From assembly GCF_020055635.1 (NCBI RefSeq), contig NZ_JAIPUT010000038.1, positions 1-42,618 on the forward strand: DNA of 42,618 nt. The letters run 5' to 3'. The notes beneath the pieces were generated by a model. It made no database searches. It was not told the DNA's origin and saw nothing but the letters and a program-made list of their open reading frames with translations. Both the position numbers and the translations under genes were made by a program. This DNA is from Marivita sp. Lineage in GTDB: Bacteria; Pseudomonadota; Alphaproteobacteria; Rhodobacterales; Rhodobacteraceae. Positions 27,902 through 37,022 of this stretch are shown here, piece by piece (position 1 is the first letter of the stretch; every line of letters starts with the position of its first letter).

Positions 27902-29563
27902 TTATACTTCGATTGTCTTGGGGCGACGGCGTTCGAACCACATCACGATCAGAAGCCGGGTGACAAAGATGGCCGTAAAGACCGAGGTCATGATACCAAG
28001 ACCGAGCGTGATCGCAAAGCCGCGCACCGGGCCAGAGCCCATCACGAACAGGATCACCGCGGTGATGAAGGTGGTGATGTTGGCGTCCAGAATGGCCGAG
28101 AGCGCCTTTTCATAGCCCAGCTCGATGGCGCGGGCCGGACCGCGGGCGGTTTTCACCTCTTCGCGGATCCGTTCGAAGATCAGCACGTTGGCGTCCACCG
28201 CCATGCCGACCGTCAGCACGATCCCGGCGATTCCGGGCAGCGTGAGCGTGGCCCCGATCAGGCTCAGAAGCCCGAAGATCAGCCCGATATTGATGATCAG
28301 CGCCACGTTGGCGAAAAGCCCGAACAACCCGTAACTGAGCGCCATGAAGACAAGCACGGCGGCAAAGGCCACGATCGTCGCGATCTGACCGGCCTCGATG
28401 CTGTCCTGCCCGAGTTCCGGCCCGATGGTGCGTTCTTCGAGGAATTCCAGCCCCGCCGGCAAGGCCCCAGCCCGCAGCAGAACCGCAAGCTGCGTGCTTT
28501 CCTCGACCGTGAAATTGCCGGTGATGATGCCCGATCCGCCGGGAATGTGGCTCTGGATCACCGGGGCGCTGATCACCTCGTCATCCAGGACGATGGCGAA
28601 GGGATTGCCGATATTGGCCGCCGTATAGTCGCCGAACTTGCGCGCTCCCGTGGGATTGAACCGGAAATTCACCGCCGGGCGGCCGTTCTGGTCAAAGGCG
28701 GGTTGCGCGTCGACAAGCTCGTCTCCGGTGACCACCGGCGCCTGTTCGAGGATGTAGAAGACGCCGGTTTCATCCAGCGACGGCAACAGCTCGTTGCCGA
28801 CACCGGGGCTGGCATTGGCATCGTCGGTGCGGCCCAGCACGGGCTGGAACGTCAGCTGCGCGGTGGTGCCGATGATCTCTTTCAGCTCGGCCGCCGACCC
28901 GATGCCGGGCACCTGGATCAGGATGCGGTCGCTGCCCTGTCGCTGGATCGTCGGTTCCCGTGTGCCGACCTCGTCGATGCGGCGGCGGATGATCTCCAGG
29001 CTTTGCTGGATCGTCCGTTCGTCGGTGGCGATCTGCTCGGCCTCCGACAGGGTGACGACGATGTCCGACCCATCGGCGGTCACGTTCAGATCGTTGCTCA
29101 TCGCGCCGGTCAGAGACACCACCGGCTGCGCCAGACCGCGCACCAGTTCCAGCGCCCGGTCCATGTTTTCGGGCTGGGAAATCCGGACCCGCAATTCCCC
29201 CGGGTCCGAAGGTTGCAGACGGATCGTGCCCACGACGTCGCGTTCGGGCCGCAGCACGTCGCGCACCTCGGGCCACAGAGCCTCGAGCCGCGCGGCGTAG
29301 ACATCCTCGACCTGAACCTCTGCCAGCAGATGCGCCCCGCCCCGCAGATCGAGTCCGAGATTGACCAGCCCCGACGGCAGGAAATTCGGCCAGCCTGCGC
29401 GTTGCGCCAGAAGCTCCGGGCTCTCGCCCTGCAACTCCATCGCGGCGACCGCGTCATTATGCTGTTCGACACGGGGGTAGAACAGGTTGGGCAGCGCAAG
29501 TGCCAGGCCCACCGCGACGGTGGTCCAGATCAGCAGGCGCTTCCAGAGGTCGATCTGAAGCAT
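27902..29563 (-). CDS. secD: Protein translocase subunit SecD
   Basis: RND-type membrane protein working with SecF and YajC in late protein translocation. The 553 residues contain the family hallmark LGLDLRGGAHLL (about 69-80), the large periplasmic P1 domain with IIRRRIDEVGTREPTIQRQG and RILIQVPGI, and the C-terminal helices GLFANVALIINIGLIFGLLS and AVDANVLIFERIREE (proton-relay Asp). Start at 29563, 30 nt downstream of the yajC stop. Confidence 0.97.
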   Translation of the reverse strand: MLQIDLWKRLLIWTTVAVGLALALPNLFYPRVEQHNDAVAAMELQGESPELLAQRAGWPNFLPSGLVNLGLDLRGGAHLLAEVQVEDVYAARLEALWPEVRDVLRPERDVVGTIRLQPSDPGELRVRISQPENMDRALELVRGLAQPVVSLTGAMSNDLNVTADGSDIVVTLSEAEQIATDERTIQQSLEIIRRRIDEVGTREPTIQRQGSDRILIQVPGIGSAAELKEIIGTTAQLTFQPVLGRTDDANASPGVGNELLPSLDETGVFYILEQAPVVTGDELVDAQPAFDQNGRPAVNFRFNPTGARKFGDYTAANIGNPFAIVLDDEVISAPVIQSHIPGGSGIITGNFTVEESTQLAVLLRAGALPAGLEFLEERTIGPELGQDSIEAGQIATIVAFAAVLVFMALSYGLFGLFANVALIINIGLIFGLLSLIGATLTLPGIAGIVLTVGMAVDANVLIFERIREEVKTARGPARAIELGYEKALSAILDANITTFITAVILFVMGSGPVRGFAITLGLGIMTSVFTAIFVTRLLIVMWFERRRPKTIEV

Positions 29564-29593
29564 GAGCGAGCGGTCCGATACGGGCTGGAGAGA

Positions 29594-29881
29594 TCAGGAA
29601 TTGGCGGGTTCGGTCTTGGAAACAACCTGCGCCACGGTGTTCTGCACCACGCGAACCTTGACGCCTTCTGCAATCTCGACGTCCAGTTCGTTGTTTTCCT
29701 TGACCTTTACCACCTTGCCGATCATCCCGCCCTGGGTGATGACAACATCACCGCGGCGCAGGCCTTCGACCATCTTCTGATGCTCTTTCATCTTTTTCTG
29801 CTGCGGGCGGATCAGCAGGAAATACATGATCGCGAAGATCAGGATAAGAGGGACAAACTGGGCAATGGCGTTGCCGTCCAT
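29594..29881 (-). CDS. yajC: Preprotein translocase auxiliary subunit YajC
   Basis: A 95-residue single-pass membrane protein: helix FVPLILIFAIMYFLLIRPQQ followed by the YajC cytoplasmic part KKMKEHQKMVEGLRRGDVVI, TQGGMIGKVVKV. It associates with SecDF. The start at 29881 (MDGNAIAQF) is chosen because homology begins there and AAGGAG lies 5 nt upstream; the open frame extends upstream without homology. It leads the yajC-secD-secF operon. Confidence 0.95.
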   Translation of the reverse strand: MDGNAIAQFVPLILIFAIMYFLLIRPQQKKMKEHQKMVEGLRRGDVVITQGGMIGKVVKVKENNELDVEIAEGVKVRVVQNTVAQVVSKTEPANS

Positions 29882-30110
29882 GGGCGTGCTCCTTGAAGTT
29901 GGCGGGGCACACCCCGCATGATCTGGCCGCATGATCTGGCCGTAAATTTGCGCGGAACCTATGTCGCCATGTCGTGCTTTGCAAGGCAGCTTCCGACGCA
30001 TGTGACATGCGGCCCCGCGCGCCGTGGCGCAGTCCGTCATTTCGGCAAAATCGGCCACGATCCGGGCCTGCACCTTGTGACCCGCCCGGAAATGCGCCTT
30101 ACATCGCGCC

Positions 30111-30773
30111 ATGAGTCCCCTGTTGCCTGTCCTGTTGTCAGTCCTGATCGCCTCTGCCGCGACGGCACAGGACCTGCCCGTGCTGCCCGCCGAGGATCAT
30201 GCCGCCTGGCAGGCGGTCGGGCGCGTCAACGCCGCGGGCTATCGCACCCGCGAGATGTGCACCGGCACCCTGATCGCCCCCGACACCGTCCTGACCGCCG
30301 CGCATTGCCTGTCCGGCATCGACGGAACCGGCCCCACGCCTCAGGAGATCACCTTTGTGGCGGGCTGGTTGCGCGGCGATGCGGCGGACAGCGTGACCGG
30401 ACGCGCGATCTGGGTGCACCCCAGGGCCTATGCCCAGGGCAGCCTTGACGTGCGTTACGACATCGCCCTGCTGACGCTGCAACGCCCCAGCACGATCGCG
30501 CCCCTGCCGGTTCTGGACCGGCGTTTCACCGTTCCGCCCTACGCCATCATCGGCTATTCGTCGCGCCGCCCGCACATGCTCGGGGCCGCGTTCGGCTGTG
30601 GTGGAACACGCGGTGCCGGGCTGCTGCGGCTCGACTGCCAGGTGCGGCCGGGAAACTCGGGCGGGCCGGTGCTGGTTCGGGGCGATTCCGGCTGGGCGGT
30701 AACGGCCGTCATCAGCGCGATGGGCCAGACCGGATCGCTGGCCGTGCCGGTGGCGCGTCTGCCGCACCGCTGA
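30111..30773 (+). CDS. Trypsin-like serine protease (S1 family), secreted
   Basis: A 220-residue protein with a signal peptide ending near ATAQ (residue 20) and a chymotrypsin-fold domain. The catalytic triad is His65 (LTAAHC), Asp117 (YDIALL) and Ser183 (GNSGGP). Cysteines at 50 and 66 flank the His loop and can form the usual disulfide. There is no PDZ domain, unlike DegP, so it is a short glutamyl-endopeptidase/trypsin-like enzyme, probably periplasmic or secreted. Divergent from yajC; serS follows on the same strand. Confidence 0.9.
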   Translation: MSPLLPVLLSVLIASAATAQDLPVLPAEDHAAWQAVGRVNAAGYRTREMCTGTLIAPDTVLTAAHCLSGIDGTGPTPQEITFVAGWLRGDAADSVTGRAIWVHPRAYAQGSLDVRYDIALLTLQRPSTIAPLPVLDRRFTVPPYAIIGYSSRRPHMLGAAFGCGGTRGAGLLRLDCQVRPGNSGGPVLVRGDSGWAVTAVISAMGQTGSLAVPVARLPHR

Positions 30774-30867
30774 CCCCGATCCACCCGCCTTTCCAACCCC
30801 CTACCCAAGGCGCGCAGATCGGTGCATAAGGCCGCCGAACATATTGCGAGTCAGAAGGACAAGACCC

Positions 30868-32160
30868 ATGCATGACATCCGAGCCATCCGCGAGACCCCC
30901 GCAGCGTTCGACGCGTTGCTGTCGCGTCGTGGGTTGGAGCCGGTCTCGTCCGAGGTGCTGCGCATCGACGAAGCCCGCCGCGCCGCCATTCTCGAAGCCG
31001 AAACCGCCCAGGCCGACCAGAACCGGGCAGCCAAGGAAATCGGCAAGGCCAAGGCATCCGGCGACGAGGCCGCATTCGCACGGCTGCGCGACGAGGTGTC
31101 CGCCAAGAAGCAGGCCGTCGCCGACATGCAGGCCCGCGCCAAGCAGTTGGACGACACGTTGCAGACCCTGCTGATGGGCCTGCCCAACCTGCCTTTCGAC
31201 GATGTGCCCGAAGGTGCGGACGAGGCCGACAATGTCGAGATCCACCGCTGGGGCAGCCCGCGCGAATTCGACTTCCAGCCGAAAGAGCATTACGAGATCG
31301 CCAGCGTGCAGCCCGGCATGGACTTCGAGACCGCCGCCAAGCTGTCTGGATCGCGCTTTGTCGTGATGTCCGGCGCGGTCGCCCGCGTGCATCGCGCGCT
31401 GGCCCAGTTCATGCTGGACACGCATATCACCGAAAACGGGCTGACCGAGACATGGACTCCAGTCCTTGTCCGCGACGACATGATGTATGGCACCGGCCAG
31501 TTGCCGAAATTCGGCGAAGACAGCTACCAGACCACAAATGGCTGGTGGCTGGTGCCGACCGCCGAGGTGCCCTTGACCAATATCGTCAACGGCGAAACCG
31601 TGGACGAAGACACCCTGCCCCGCCGCTATGTCGCGCATACGCAATGCTTCCGCTCCGAGGCGGGCAGCGCCGGGCGCGACACGGCCGGGATGCTGCGCCA
31701 GCACCAGTTCGAGAAGGTCGAGATGGTGTCGATCACCCATCCCGATCACAGCCGCGACGAACTGGACCGCATGACCGGCTGCGCTCAAGGCATCCTTGAA
31801 CGGTTGAACCTGCCCTATCGCACCGTAGTGCTGTGCACCGGCGACATGGGCTTCGGCGCCCGCCGCACCCATGACATCGAAGTGTGGCTGCCGGGTCAGA
31901 ACGCCTATCGCGAGATCAGCTCGGTCTCGGTCTGCGGCGATTTCCAGGCCCGCCGGATGAATGCCCGCTTCAAGCCCGCAGGTGGCGGAAAGCCCGATTT
32001 CGTGCATACATTGAACGGGTCGGGCCTCGCTGTCGGGCGCTGCCTGATCGCGGTCCTCGAGAATGGACAGGAAGCAGATGGATCCGTCACATTGCCCGAG
32101 GCGTTGCATCCGTGGCTGGGTGGCAAGACGCGGATCACGGCGAACGGGGTGATGGAGTAG
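30868..32160 (+). CDS. serS: Serine--tRNA ligase
   Basis: Charges tRNA-Ser with serine. The 430 residues have the N-terminal long coiled-coil arm (about 30-105, rich in Ala, Lys and Glu), motif 2 [20 protein letters not shown] and motif 3 [19 protein letters not shown]. The start is ATG 30868 ([11 protein letters not shown]) with AAGGAC 8 nt before it; the frame begins slightly further up at 30844 without homology. The TspO-like gene follows 2 nt after the stop. Confidence 0.96.
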   Translation: MHDIRAIRETPAAFDALLSRRGLEPVSSEVLRIDEARRAAILEAETAQADQNRAAKEIGKAKASGDEAAFARLRDEVSAKKQAVADMQARAKQLDDTLQTLLMGLPNLPFDDVPEGADEADNVEIHRWGSPREFDFQPKEHYEIASVQPGMDFETAAKLSGSRFVVMSGAVARVHRALAQFMLDTHITENGLTETWTPVLVRDDMMYGTGQLPKFGEDSYQTTNGWWLVPTAEVPLTNIVNGETVDEDTLPRRYVAHTQCFRSEAGSAGRDTAGMLRQHQFEKVEMVSITHPDHSRDELDRMTGCAQGILERLNLPYRTVVLCTGDMGFGARRTHDIEVWLPGQNAYREISSVSVCGDFQARRMNARFKPAGGGKPDFVHTLNGSGLAVGRCLIAVLENGQEADGSVTLPEALHPWLGGKTRITANGVME

Positions 32161-32162
32161 GC

Positions 32163-32864
32163 ATGACACGGCTCTGGGCAGCACTATTACTTGTGGCGGC
32201 ACTCGCATTTGCCGCCTCTCCGTGGTTCACCCAAGGCTTCAACGGGTTCGAGCCGGATCAGTTTCCGGTGCCGCAGGACGACCCGCCGGTGCAGCCCGCG
32301 GGCTATGCCTTTTCGATCTGGGGCCTGATCTATGTCTGGCTCATCGTGGGGGCCGGGTTCGGCCTGATCCGGCGCAGTGACGATCCGGACTGGGCCCCGA
32401 TGCGCCCGCCGCTGGTGCTCAGCCTCGCCATCGGGGCCACGTGGCTGCCGGTCGCCAATGTCTCGCCGGTGATCGCCACGATCCTGATCTGGGCGATGCT
32501 GGGGACCGCGCTGCTCAGCCTGTTCCGCGTCGGCGACACCGACCGCTGGGTGCAGCAGGCGCCGGTCGCGATCTACGCGGGCTGGCTGACTGCGGCTTCC
32601 TCGGTCTCGATCGGGCTGCTGCTCGGCGGCTACGGGATACTGGGCGGCACGTGGTCGGCGATTGTCGCCCTGTCCATCGGTCTCGGGATCGCACTGATCG
32701 CGCAGTACCGCCTGCACCGCGCGCCCGAGTACGGAATCACCGTGATCTGGGCCCTGATCGGTGTGATCGTGGCCAATACCGGCCCGCTGAACATCGCCGT
32801 CGTCGGGCTCTGCGTGATCGGCATCATGGCCATCCTCGCCCTGCGCGGCACCGATACCGAGTAA
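32163..32864 (+). CDS. TspO/MBR-related membrane protein
   Basis: A 233-residue membrane protein with about six to seven helices. The motif PAGYAFSIWGLIYVWLIVG (residues about 44-62) is the hallmark of TspO/tryptophan-rich sensory proteins, and paired helices LVLSLAIGATWLPVANVSPV and APVAIYAGWLTAASSVSIGL fit distant members. It is longer than canonical five-helix TspO (about 160 residues), so it belongs to a divergent branch and porphyrin binding should not be assumed. ATG 2 nt after serS suggests co-transcription. A strong hairpin follows. Confidence 0.75.
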   Translation: MTRLWAALLLVAALAFAASPWFTQGFNGFEPDQFPVPQDDPPVQPAGYAFSIWGLIYVWLIVGAGFGLIRRSDDPDWAPMRPPLVLSLAIGATWLPVANVSPVIATILIWAMLGTALLSLFRVGDTDRWVQQAPVAIYAGWLTAASSVSIGLLLGGYGILGGTWSAIVALSIGLGIALIAQYRLHRAPEYGITVIWALIGVIVANTGPLNIAVVGLCVIGIMAILALRGTDTE

Positions 32865-32871
32865 CGCAAAA

Positions 32872-32893
32872 GGGCTTCGGTTTCCCGAAGCCC
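32872..32893 (-). terminator. Intrinsic terminator after the EF-hand gene
   Basis: GGGCTTCGG and its complement form a 9-bp stem around a short loop. Read on the minus strand the stem runs into TTTT, a standard terminator for the EF-hand gene ending at 32918. On the plus strand there is no T tract, though the hairpin may still mark the end of the serS/TspO-like transcript. Confidence 0.75.
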
Positions 32894-32917
32894 CACATGA
32901 GGAAAACAGGCGGCCGA

Positions 32918-33157
32918 TCAGCCCGCGACGAGGATCTCCGCGTCCTGCGCCGCCGTCAGTTCATCCGCGCTCACCGCGCCGTCGCCATCGGCATCGACCT
33001 CGGCAAAGACGTCTTCGGTCAGGTCGGGATAGGCGACCATCAGCTCTTCCATCGAATAGCTGCCATCGCCATCCGTGTCTTCCACCGCAACCTGCGCATG
33101 CGCCAAACCGGCTGTCAGGGCGACGACGGTTCCAAGGGTTACAATTGCGTTCTTCAT
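32918..33157 (-). CDS. Small exported EF-hand calcium-binding protein
   Basis: A 79-residue protein with a signal peptide (MKNAIVTLGTVVALTAGLAHA) and two EF-hand loops in the mature part: DTDGDGSYSMEEL and DADGDGAVSADEL, each with Asp at loop positions 1, 3 and 5 and Glu at 12. It probably binds calcium in the periplasm. The start at 33155-33157 is set by the signal peptide; the frame is open further upstream without homology. Its own terminator follows; a run of palindromes lies upstream. Confidence 0.88.
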   Translation of the reverse strand: MKNAIVTLGTVVALTAGLAHAQVAVEDTDGDGSYSMEELMVAYPDLTEDVFAEVDADGDGAVSADELTAAQDAEILVAG

Positions 33158-33295
33158 GTCTTTCAACACTCCCATGCGGCCTCGACCGCAACAACGGCTC
33201 ACTGCCGTCGACGCCTGACATATCACTGCCAAAGCGCGCCGCAAGACACTGAAATAAAGGCGTGATCATGGACCGGAGCTGCGTCGCCCGCCGCC

Positions 33296-33396
33296 GTTTC
33301 CGTCAACGGAAACGCCCGGATGCGTCGACGCATCCGGTGCCCTGTCCGCGCGAGGGTTTCCGTCGACGGAAACCGTGGATGCGTCGACGCATCCAC
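33296..33396. repeat. Two tandem hairpin pairs of the same family as the 25.4-kb array
   Basis: Four palindromes in the order short-long-short-long: 33296-33313 (GTTTCCGTCAACGGAAAC), 33316-33337 (22 nt, core GGATGCGTCGACGCATCC), 33356-33373 (GTTTCCGTCGACGGAAAC) and 33375-33396 (22 nt, same core). The outer pairs of the two long stems differ in a compensatory way (CC...GG versus GT...AC). The short and long cores match the CTTTCCG and GATGCG hairpins of the array at 25402-25815. They sit just after the stop of the minus-strand dehydrogenase gene. Confidence 0.85.
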
Positions 33397-33407
33397 CGCG
33401 CCCGGTG

Positions 33408-34280
33408 TCAGCCCATCGCGCGCAAACGCTTGATCAGGCTCGAAGTATCCCAGCGTTCGCCACCCAGCCGCTGGACGTCCTTGTAGAACTGGTCCACCAG
33501 AGCCGTGACCGGCAGCGACGCGCCCACCTCGTCGGCGGTATCAAGGCAGATGCCCAGATCCTTGCGCATCCAGTTGACGGCAAACCCGTGATCGAACTTG
33601 TCGTCGATCATCGTCTCCGAACGGTTCGACATCTGCCACGACCCGGCAGCGCCCTGGCTGATCACCTCGACCACCGCGCGCCCGTCAAGCCCTGCCTTCT
33701 CGGCGAAATGCAGCGCCTCGCTCAGCCCCTGCACGAGGCCGGCAATGGCGATCTGGTTGCACATCTTGGTCATCTGGCCCGCGCCGCTGTCGCCGATGCG
33801 GCGACAGATGCGGGCATAGGCGCCGATGATCGGCTCGGCCGCGTCAAAGGCCGCCTGATCCGCGCCGCACATCACCGACAGCACGCCGTTTTCCGCCCCG
33901 GCCTGTCCGCCCGAGATCGGCGCGTCGACAAAGGCGATGTCCTGTTCGGCCGCTGCCTCGTACAAGTCGCGGGTGACCTTGGCCGACACGGTGGTGTGAT
34001 CGACAAAGATGCTGCCCTTCGCCATCCCTGCAAAGGCCCCGTCCTCGCCCAGGCAGACGCTGCGCAGATCGTCGTCATTGCCGACGCAGGACATCACGAA
34101 ATCGCATCCCGCTGCCGCTTCGCGCGGTGTGGCCGCATGGGACCCGCCATGCGCCTCGGCCCATGCCTGCGCCTTGGAGGCCGTGCGATTGTAGACCGTG
34201 ACGTCATGCCCGGCCTTCGCCAGATGCCCCGCCATCGGGTATCCCATGACCCCCAACCCCAGGAATGCCAGTTTCGCCAT
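33408..34280 (-). CDS. NAD(P)-dependent beta-hydroxyacid dehydrogenase
   Basis: A 290-residue enzyme of the 3-hydroxyisobutyrate/tartronate-semialdehyde/GLYR family. The Rossmann motif GLGVMGYPMAGHLAKAGHDV lies at the N-terminus, the substrate loop DAPISGGQAGAENG in the middle, and the catalytic lysine in GAGQMTKMCNQI. Candidates are 3-hydroxyisobutyrate dehydrogenase (valine breakdown) or 2-hydroxy-3-oxopropionate reductase (glyoxylate metabolism). The lack of valine- or glyoxylate-pathway genes nearby leaves the substrate open. Divergent from the acylase gene. Confidence 0.88.
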   Translation of the reverse strand: MAKLAFLGLGVMGYPMAGHLAKAGHDVTVYNRTASKAQAWAEAHGGSHAATPREAAAGCDFVMSCVGNDDDLRSVCLGEDGAFAGMAKGSIFVDHTTVSAKVTRDLYEAAAEQDIAFVDAPISGGQAGAENGVLSVMCGADQAAFDAAEPIIGAYARICRRIGDSGAGQMTKMCNQIAIAGLVQGLSEALHFAEKAGLDGRAVVEVISQGAAGSWQMSNRSETMIDDKFDHGFAVNWMRKDLGICLDTADEVGASLPVTALVDQFYKDVQRLGGERWDTSSLIKRLRAMG

Positions 34281-34337
34281 CTCGTGTGCTCCCTATCTTT
34301 CGTGGTAATTTCTTGCTGCCTTTACCTGACGCCACGC

Positions 34338-34358
34338 CGCCCCCTTGGCAAGGGGGCG
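34338..34358. repeat. Perfect 10-bp inverted repeat upstream of the acylase gene
   Basis: CGCCCCCTTG and CAAGGGGGCG flank a single G in the 147-nt divergent gap between the dehydrogenase and acylase genes. It could be an operator or a hairpin in the acylase 5' leader. There is no T tract on either side, so a terminator is unlikely. Confidence 0.5.
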
Positions 34359-34427
34359 TGTGTTCGGTAGGGGCTTTCACGGCCCCCCTGCACGGGTCGG
34401 GCATCCGGTTCGAAAGGGAAACGCGAC

Positions 34428-36893
34428 GTGGCGCTGATCTTCAGAGCAATGGTCTGGCTGACCACGGCCTTCCTCGTTCTGGGGACGGTCTCGGTGCTCA
34501 CGGTCTACTACCTCGCGTCGCGCTCCCTGCCCGATTACGACAAGACCATTCCGGTCTCCGGGCTGACCGCCGATGTCGAGATCGTGCGCGACAATTCCGG
34601 TGTGCCGCACATCTTTTCCGCCTCCGACCGCGATGCCTTCTACGCGCTGGGATATGCCCATGCGCAGGACCGCCTGTGGCAGATGACCCTTCTGCGCCGC
34701 ACCGTCCAGGGCCGCCTGTCCGAACTGTTCGGCACCCGCACGGTCGAGACCGACAAGCTGATGCGGCGGCTCGATCTCTATCCCCGCGCCGTGCAATCGG
34801 TGACGGCACAGGACGACCGGACGCGCGACGCGCTCGACGCCTATGCCGCCGGGGTGAATGCCCGGATCACCGAGATCAACCGCGACAGCCTGGGGCGCGG
34901 CGCGCCCGAGTTCTTCGTCTTCAACGCACCGCTCGCGCCGTGGCAACCCGCCGATTCCGTGGCGCTGATCAAGCTGATGGCGCTGCAACTCTCGAGCCAC
35001 CTGGGCGAGGAAGTGCTGCGCGCGCGCACGTCGCTCCTGTTGCCCGACGAAGACCGGGTGGCCGACCTGCTGCCCGACATTCCCGGCCCCGGCGTTGCGG
35101 CATTGCCTGAATACGCGCAGCTGGTGCCGGGTGTGTCACCGCGGACCCAATTCGCCCGGTCCGGACCGCCTGCCGCCTTCTGGCCGGTGCCCGAGCGCGG
35201 TCTGGCCGGCGCGTCGAATGTCTGGGCGGCGGATGCGTCGCGGTCTGCCACCGGATCGACCCTGATGGCGAATGACCCACATCTGCAATTCACCGCGCCG
35301 GCGACATGGTACCTTGCGCGGCTCGAGCTGTCCTCGGGCGGCGTCATCGGCGCGACCATCCCCGGTATCCCGGCGATCATGGCGGGTCGGTCCGAAGCCA
35401 TCGCATGGGGAATCACCTCGTCCTATCTCGACGACCAGGATGTCTTCATCGAGGAACTGAACCCCGACAACCGCGAGCAGTACCGCACGCCGGACGGGTT
35501 CAAGCCCTTCGAGACCCGCCGGTCGATCATCGAGATCAAGGATTCCGGCCCGGTCACGCTCACCCTGCGCTGGACCGATAACGGGCCGGTCCTGCCGGCG
35601 ACGCGGATGAACCTGGGCAGCGTCACACCGCCGGGCCATGTGGCGGCGCTTGGCTGGACGGCGCTCAGTGCGCGCGACACGTCGATGTCCGCCGCGATCG
35701 GGCTGATGTTCGCGCAATCGGTGGACAGCGCGCTGGAAGTGTCGAAATCCTATGTCGCGCCGTCCCAGAACCTCACCGTGATCGACGGCGACACGATCGC
35801 CATGAAGATGATCGGCGCGATGCCACGGCGCGACGAGGCGCATCAAAGCCAGGGGCGGATGCCGTCGCTGGGCTGGCGGCCCGAAAACCGCTGGCAGGGG
35901 GTGTTTCCCGACGATTCGAACCCGGTCTTCGTGAACCCCAATGGCGGCATCGTCGGCAACACCAACAACAAGATCGTCGACCGTCCCTTCCCGCTGCATG
36001 TCAGCTTCGACTGGGGCGACAGCCAGCGGGTGATGCGCTGGCGCGGGCTGATGCAGGGGCGCGAGGTGCACACCCGCGACAGCTTCATCGAGGCCCAGCT
36101 CGACACCGTCTCGGTCACCGCCCGCGCGCTGCTGCCGCTGATCGGCGCGGATCTGTGGTTCACCGGCGAAGCCGCCCCCGAAGGCACGCCGGACCGGCTG
36201 CGCCAGCGCGCGCTCGAGCTGCTGGCCAACTGGAACGGCGAGATGAACGAGCACCTGCCGGAACCGCTGATCTACTCGGCCTGGCTGCGCGCGCTGCAGG
36301 AGCGGCTGATCCGCGACGATCTTGGTCCGCTGGCGTCGGAATTCACCCGCGTCGAGCCGCTGTTCATCGAACGGGTCTACCGCGATGTCGACGGTGCCGG
36401 CGCCTGGTGCAACGTGATCCGCTCGGCGGCCGAGGAAAGCTGCACCGACATTGCGCGACTGGCGCTGGACGACGCGCTGGTCTGGATCTCGGAAACCTAC
36501 GGCACGGCGCTTGAATCCCTGCGCTGGGGCGACGCCCACCAGGCCACCCATGATCACCCGGTCCTGGGCGATGTGCCGCTCCTGCGGTATTTCGTCAACA
36601 TCCGCCAAAGCACCTCGGGCGGCGATCACACCCTGATGCGGGGGCGCAGCGCAGGCGACGGCCCCGACCCGTTTCTGAACGTGCATGGCGCAGCCTATCG
36701 CGGGGTCTATGATTTCGCCGATCCCGACAGTTCGGTGTTCATCCTGTCCACCGGCCAGTCGGGGCATTTCCTGTCGCGGCACTATGACAATCTGGGGATC
36801 CTGTGGCGGCGCGGGGAGTACATCCCGATGTCCCTGGACGCCGATCTTGCGCGTGCGGCCTCGGTGGGTGTGACCCGGCTGGTGCGCCAGTAA
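34428..36893 (+). CDS. Penicillin acylase family N-terminal-nucleophile hydrolase
   Basis: An 821-residue precursor that should self-cleave into alpha and beta chains and hydrolyse an amide. Substrates in the family include penicillins, acyl-homoserine lactones and other N-acyl compounds. An N-terminal hydrophobic helix (about 8-27) gives membrane anchoring or export. The alpha part has VEIVRDNSGVPHIFS and GYAHAQDRLWQMTLLRR. The nucleophile is Ser263 in GASNVWA, the expected start of the beta chain, followed by NDPHLQFTAPATWYLARLE and GIPAIMAGRSEAIAWG. It starts with GTG at 34428; the alternative ATG lies at codon 8. Substrate unknown; quorum-quenching activity is possible but not shown. Confidence 0.88.
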   Translation: MALIFRAMVWLTTAFLVLGTVSVLTVYYLASRSLPDYDKTIPVSGLTADVEIVRDNSGVPHIFSASDRDAFYALGYAHAQDRLWQMTLLRRTVQGRLSELFGTRTVETDKLMRRLDLYPRAVQSVTAQDDRTRDALDAYAAGVNARITEINRDSLGRGAPEFFVFNAPLAPWQPADSVALIKLMALQLSSHLGEEVLRARTSLLLPDEDRVADLLPDIPGPGVAALPEYAQLVPGVSPRTQFARSGPPAAFWPVPERGLAGASNVWAADASRSATGSTLMANDPHLQFTAPATWYLARLELSSGGVIGATIPGIPAIMAGRSEAIAWGITSSYLDDQDVFIEELNPDNREQYRTPDGFKPFETRRSIIEIKDSGPVTLTLRWTDNGPVLPATRMNLGSVTPPGHVAALGWTALSARDTSMSAAIGLMFAQSVDSALEVSKSYVAPSQNLTVIDGDTIAMKMIGAMPRRDEAHQSQGRMPSLGWRPENRWQGVFPDDSNPVFVNPNGGIVGNTNNKIVDRPFPLHVSFDWGDSQRVMRWRGLMQGREVHTRDSFIEAQLDTVSVTARALLPLIGADLWFTGEAAPEGTPDRLRQRALELLANWNGEMNEHLPEPLIYSAWLRALQERLIRDDLGPLASEFTRVEPLFIERVYRDVDGAGAWCNVIRSAAEESCTDIARLALDDALVWISETYGTALESLRWGDAHQATHDHPVLGDVPLLRYFVNIRQSTSGGDHTLMRGRSAGDGPDPFLNVHGAAYRGVYDFADPDSSVFILSTGQSGHFLSRHYDNLGILWRRGEYIPMSLDADLARAASVGVTRLVRQ

Positions 36894-36899
36894 GGGGTT

Positions 36900-36944
36900 C
36901 GAACGGCCTTCGGCCGTCCGACGGGCGCGCGCTTCGCGCGCGTT
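36900..36944. repeat. Two GC-rich hairpins after the acylase gene
   Basis: ACGGCC-TTC-GGCCGT (about 36903-36917) and GCGCGCG-CTT-CGCGCGC-type stem (about 36925-36942) follow the acylase stop within 10-50 nt and run straight into a REP-like element. Together they form a compact hairpin block between the convergent acylase and hflX genes, likely acting at transcript ends. Confidence 0.6.
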
Positions 36945-37004
36945 GGGGGGCTCTGCCCCCGTCGCCAGGGGCGACTCCCCCGGGATATTTTCGAACCGGA
37001 GAAG
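36945..37004 (-). repeat. REP-like intergenic element, copy 3
   Basis: Read on the minus strand: CTTCTCCGGTTCGAAAATAT, CCCGGGGG, an inner stem GTCGCC-CCT-GGCGAC, then GGGGGCAGAGCCCCC. The same parts occur at 5376-5433 and 10101-10225. The inner stem differs in sequence but still pairs. It ends 19 nt before the hflX stop codon. Confidence 0.8.
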
Positions 37005-37022
37005 CCGGGAGCTGCGCGCCTC

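Noticed and set aside
27344-29896. 850-codon open frame on the plus strand antisense to secD and secF
   Set aside because: Its product is rich in His, Arg, Asp and Gln without any domain, as expected from the complement of GC-rich coding DNA; secD, secF and yajC on the other strand are unmistakable.
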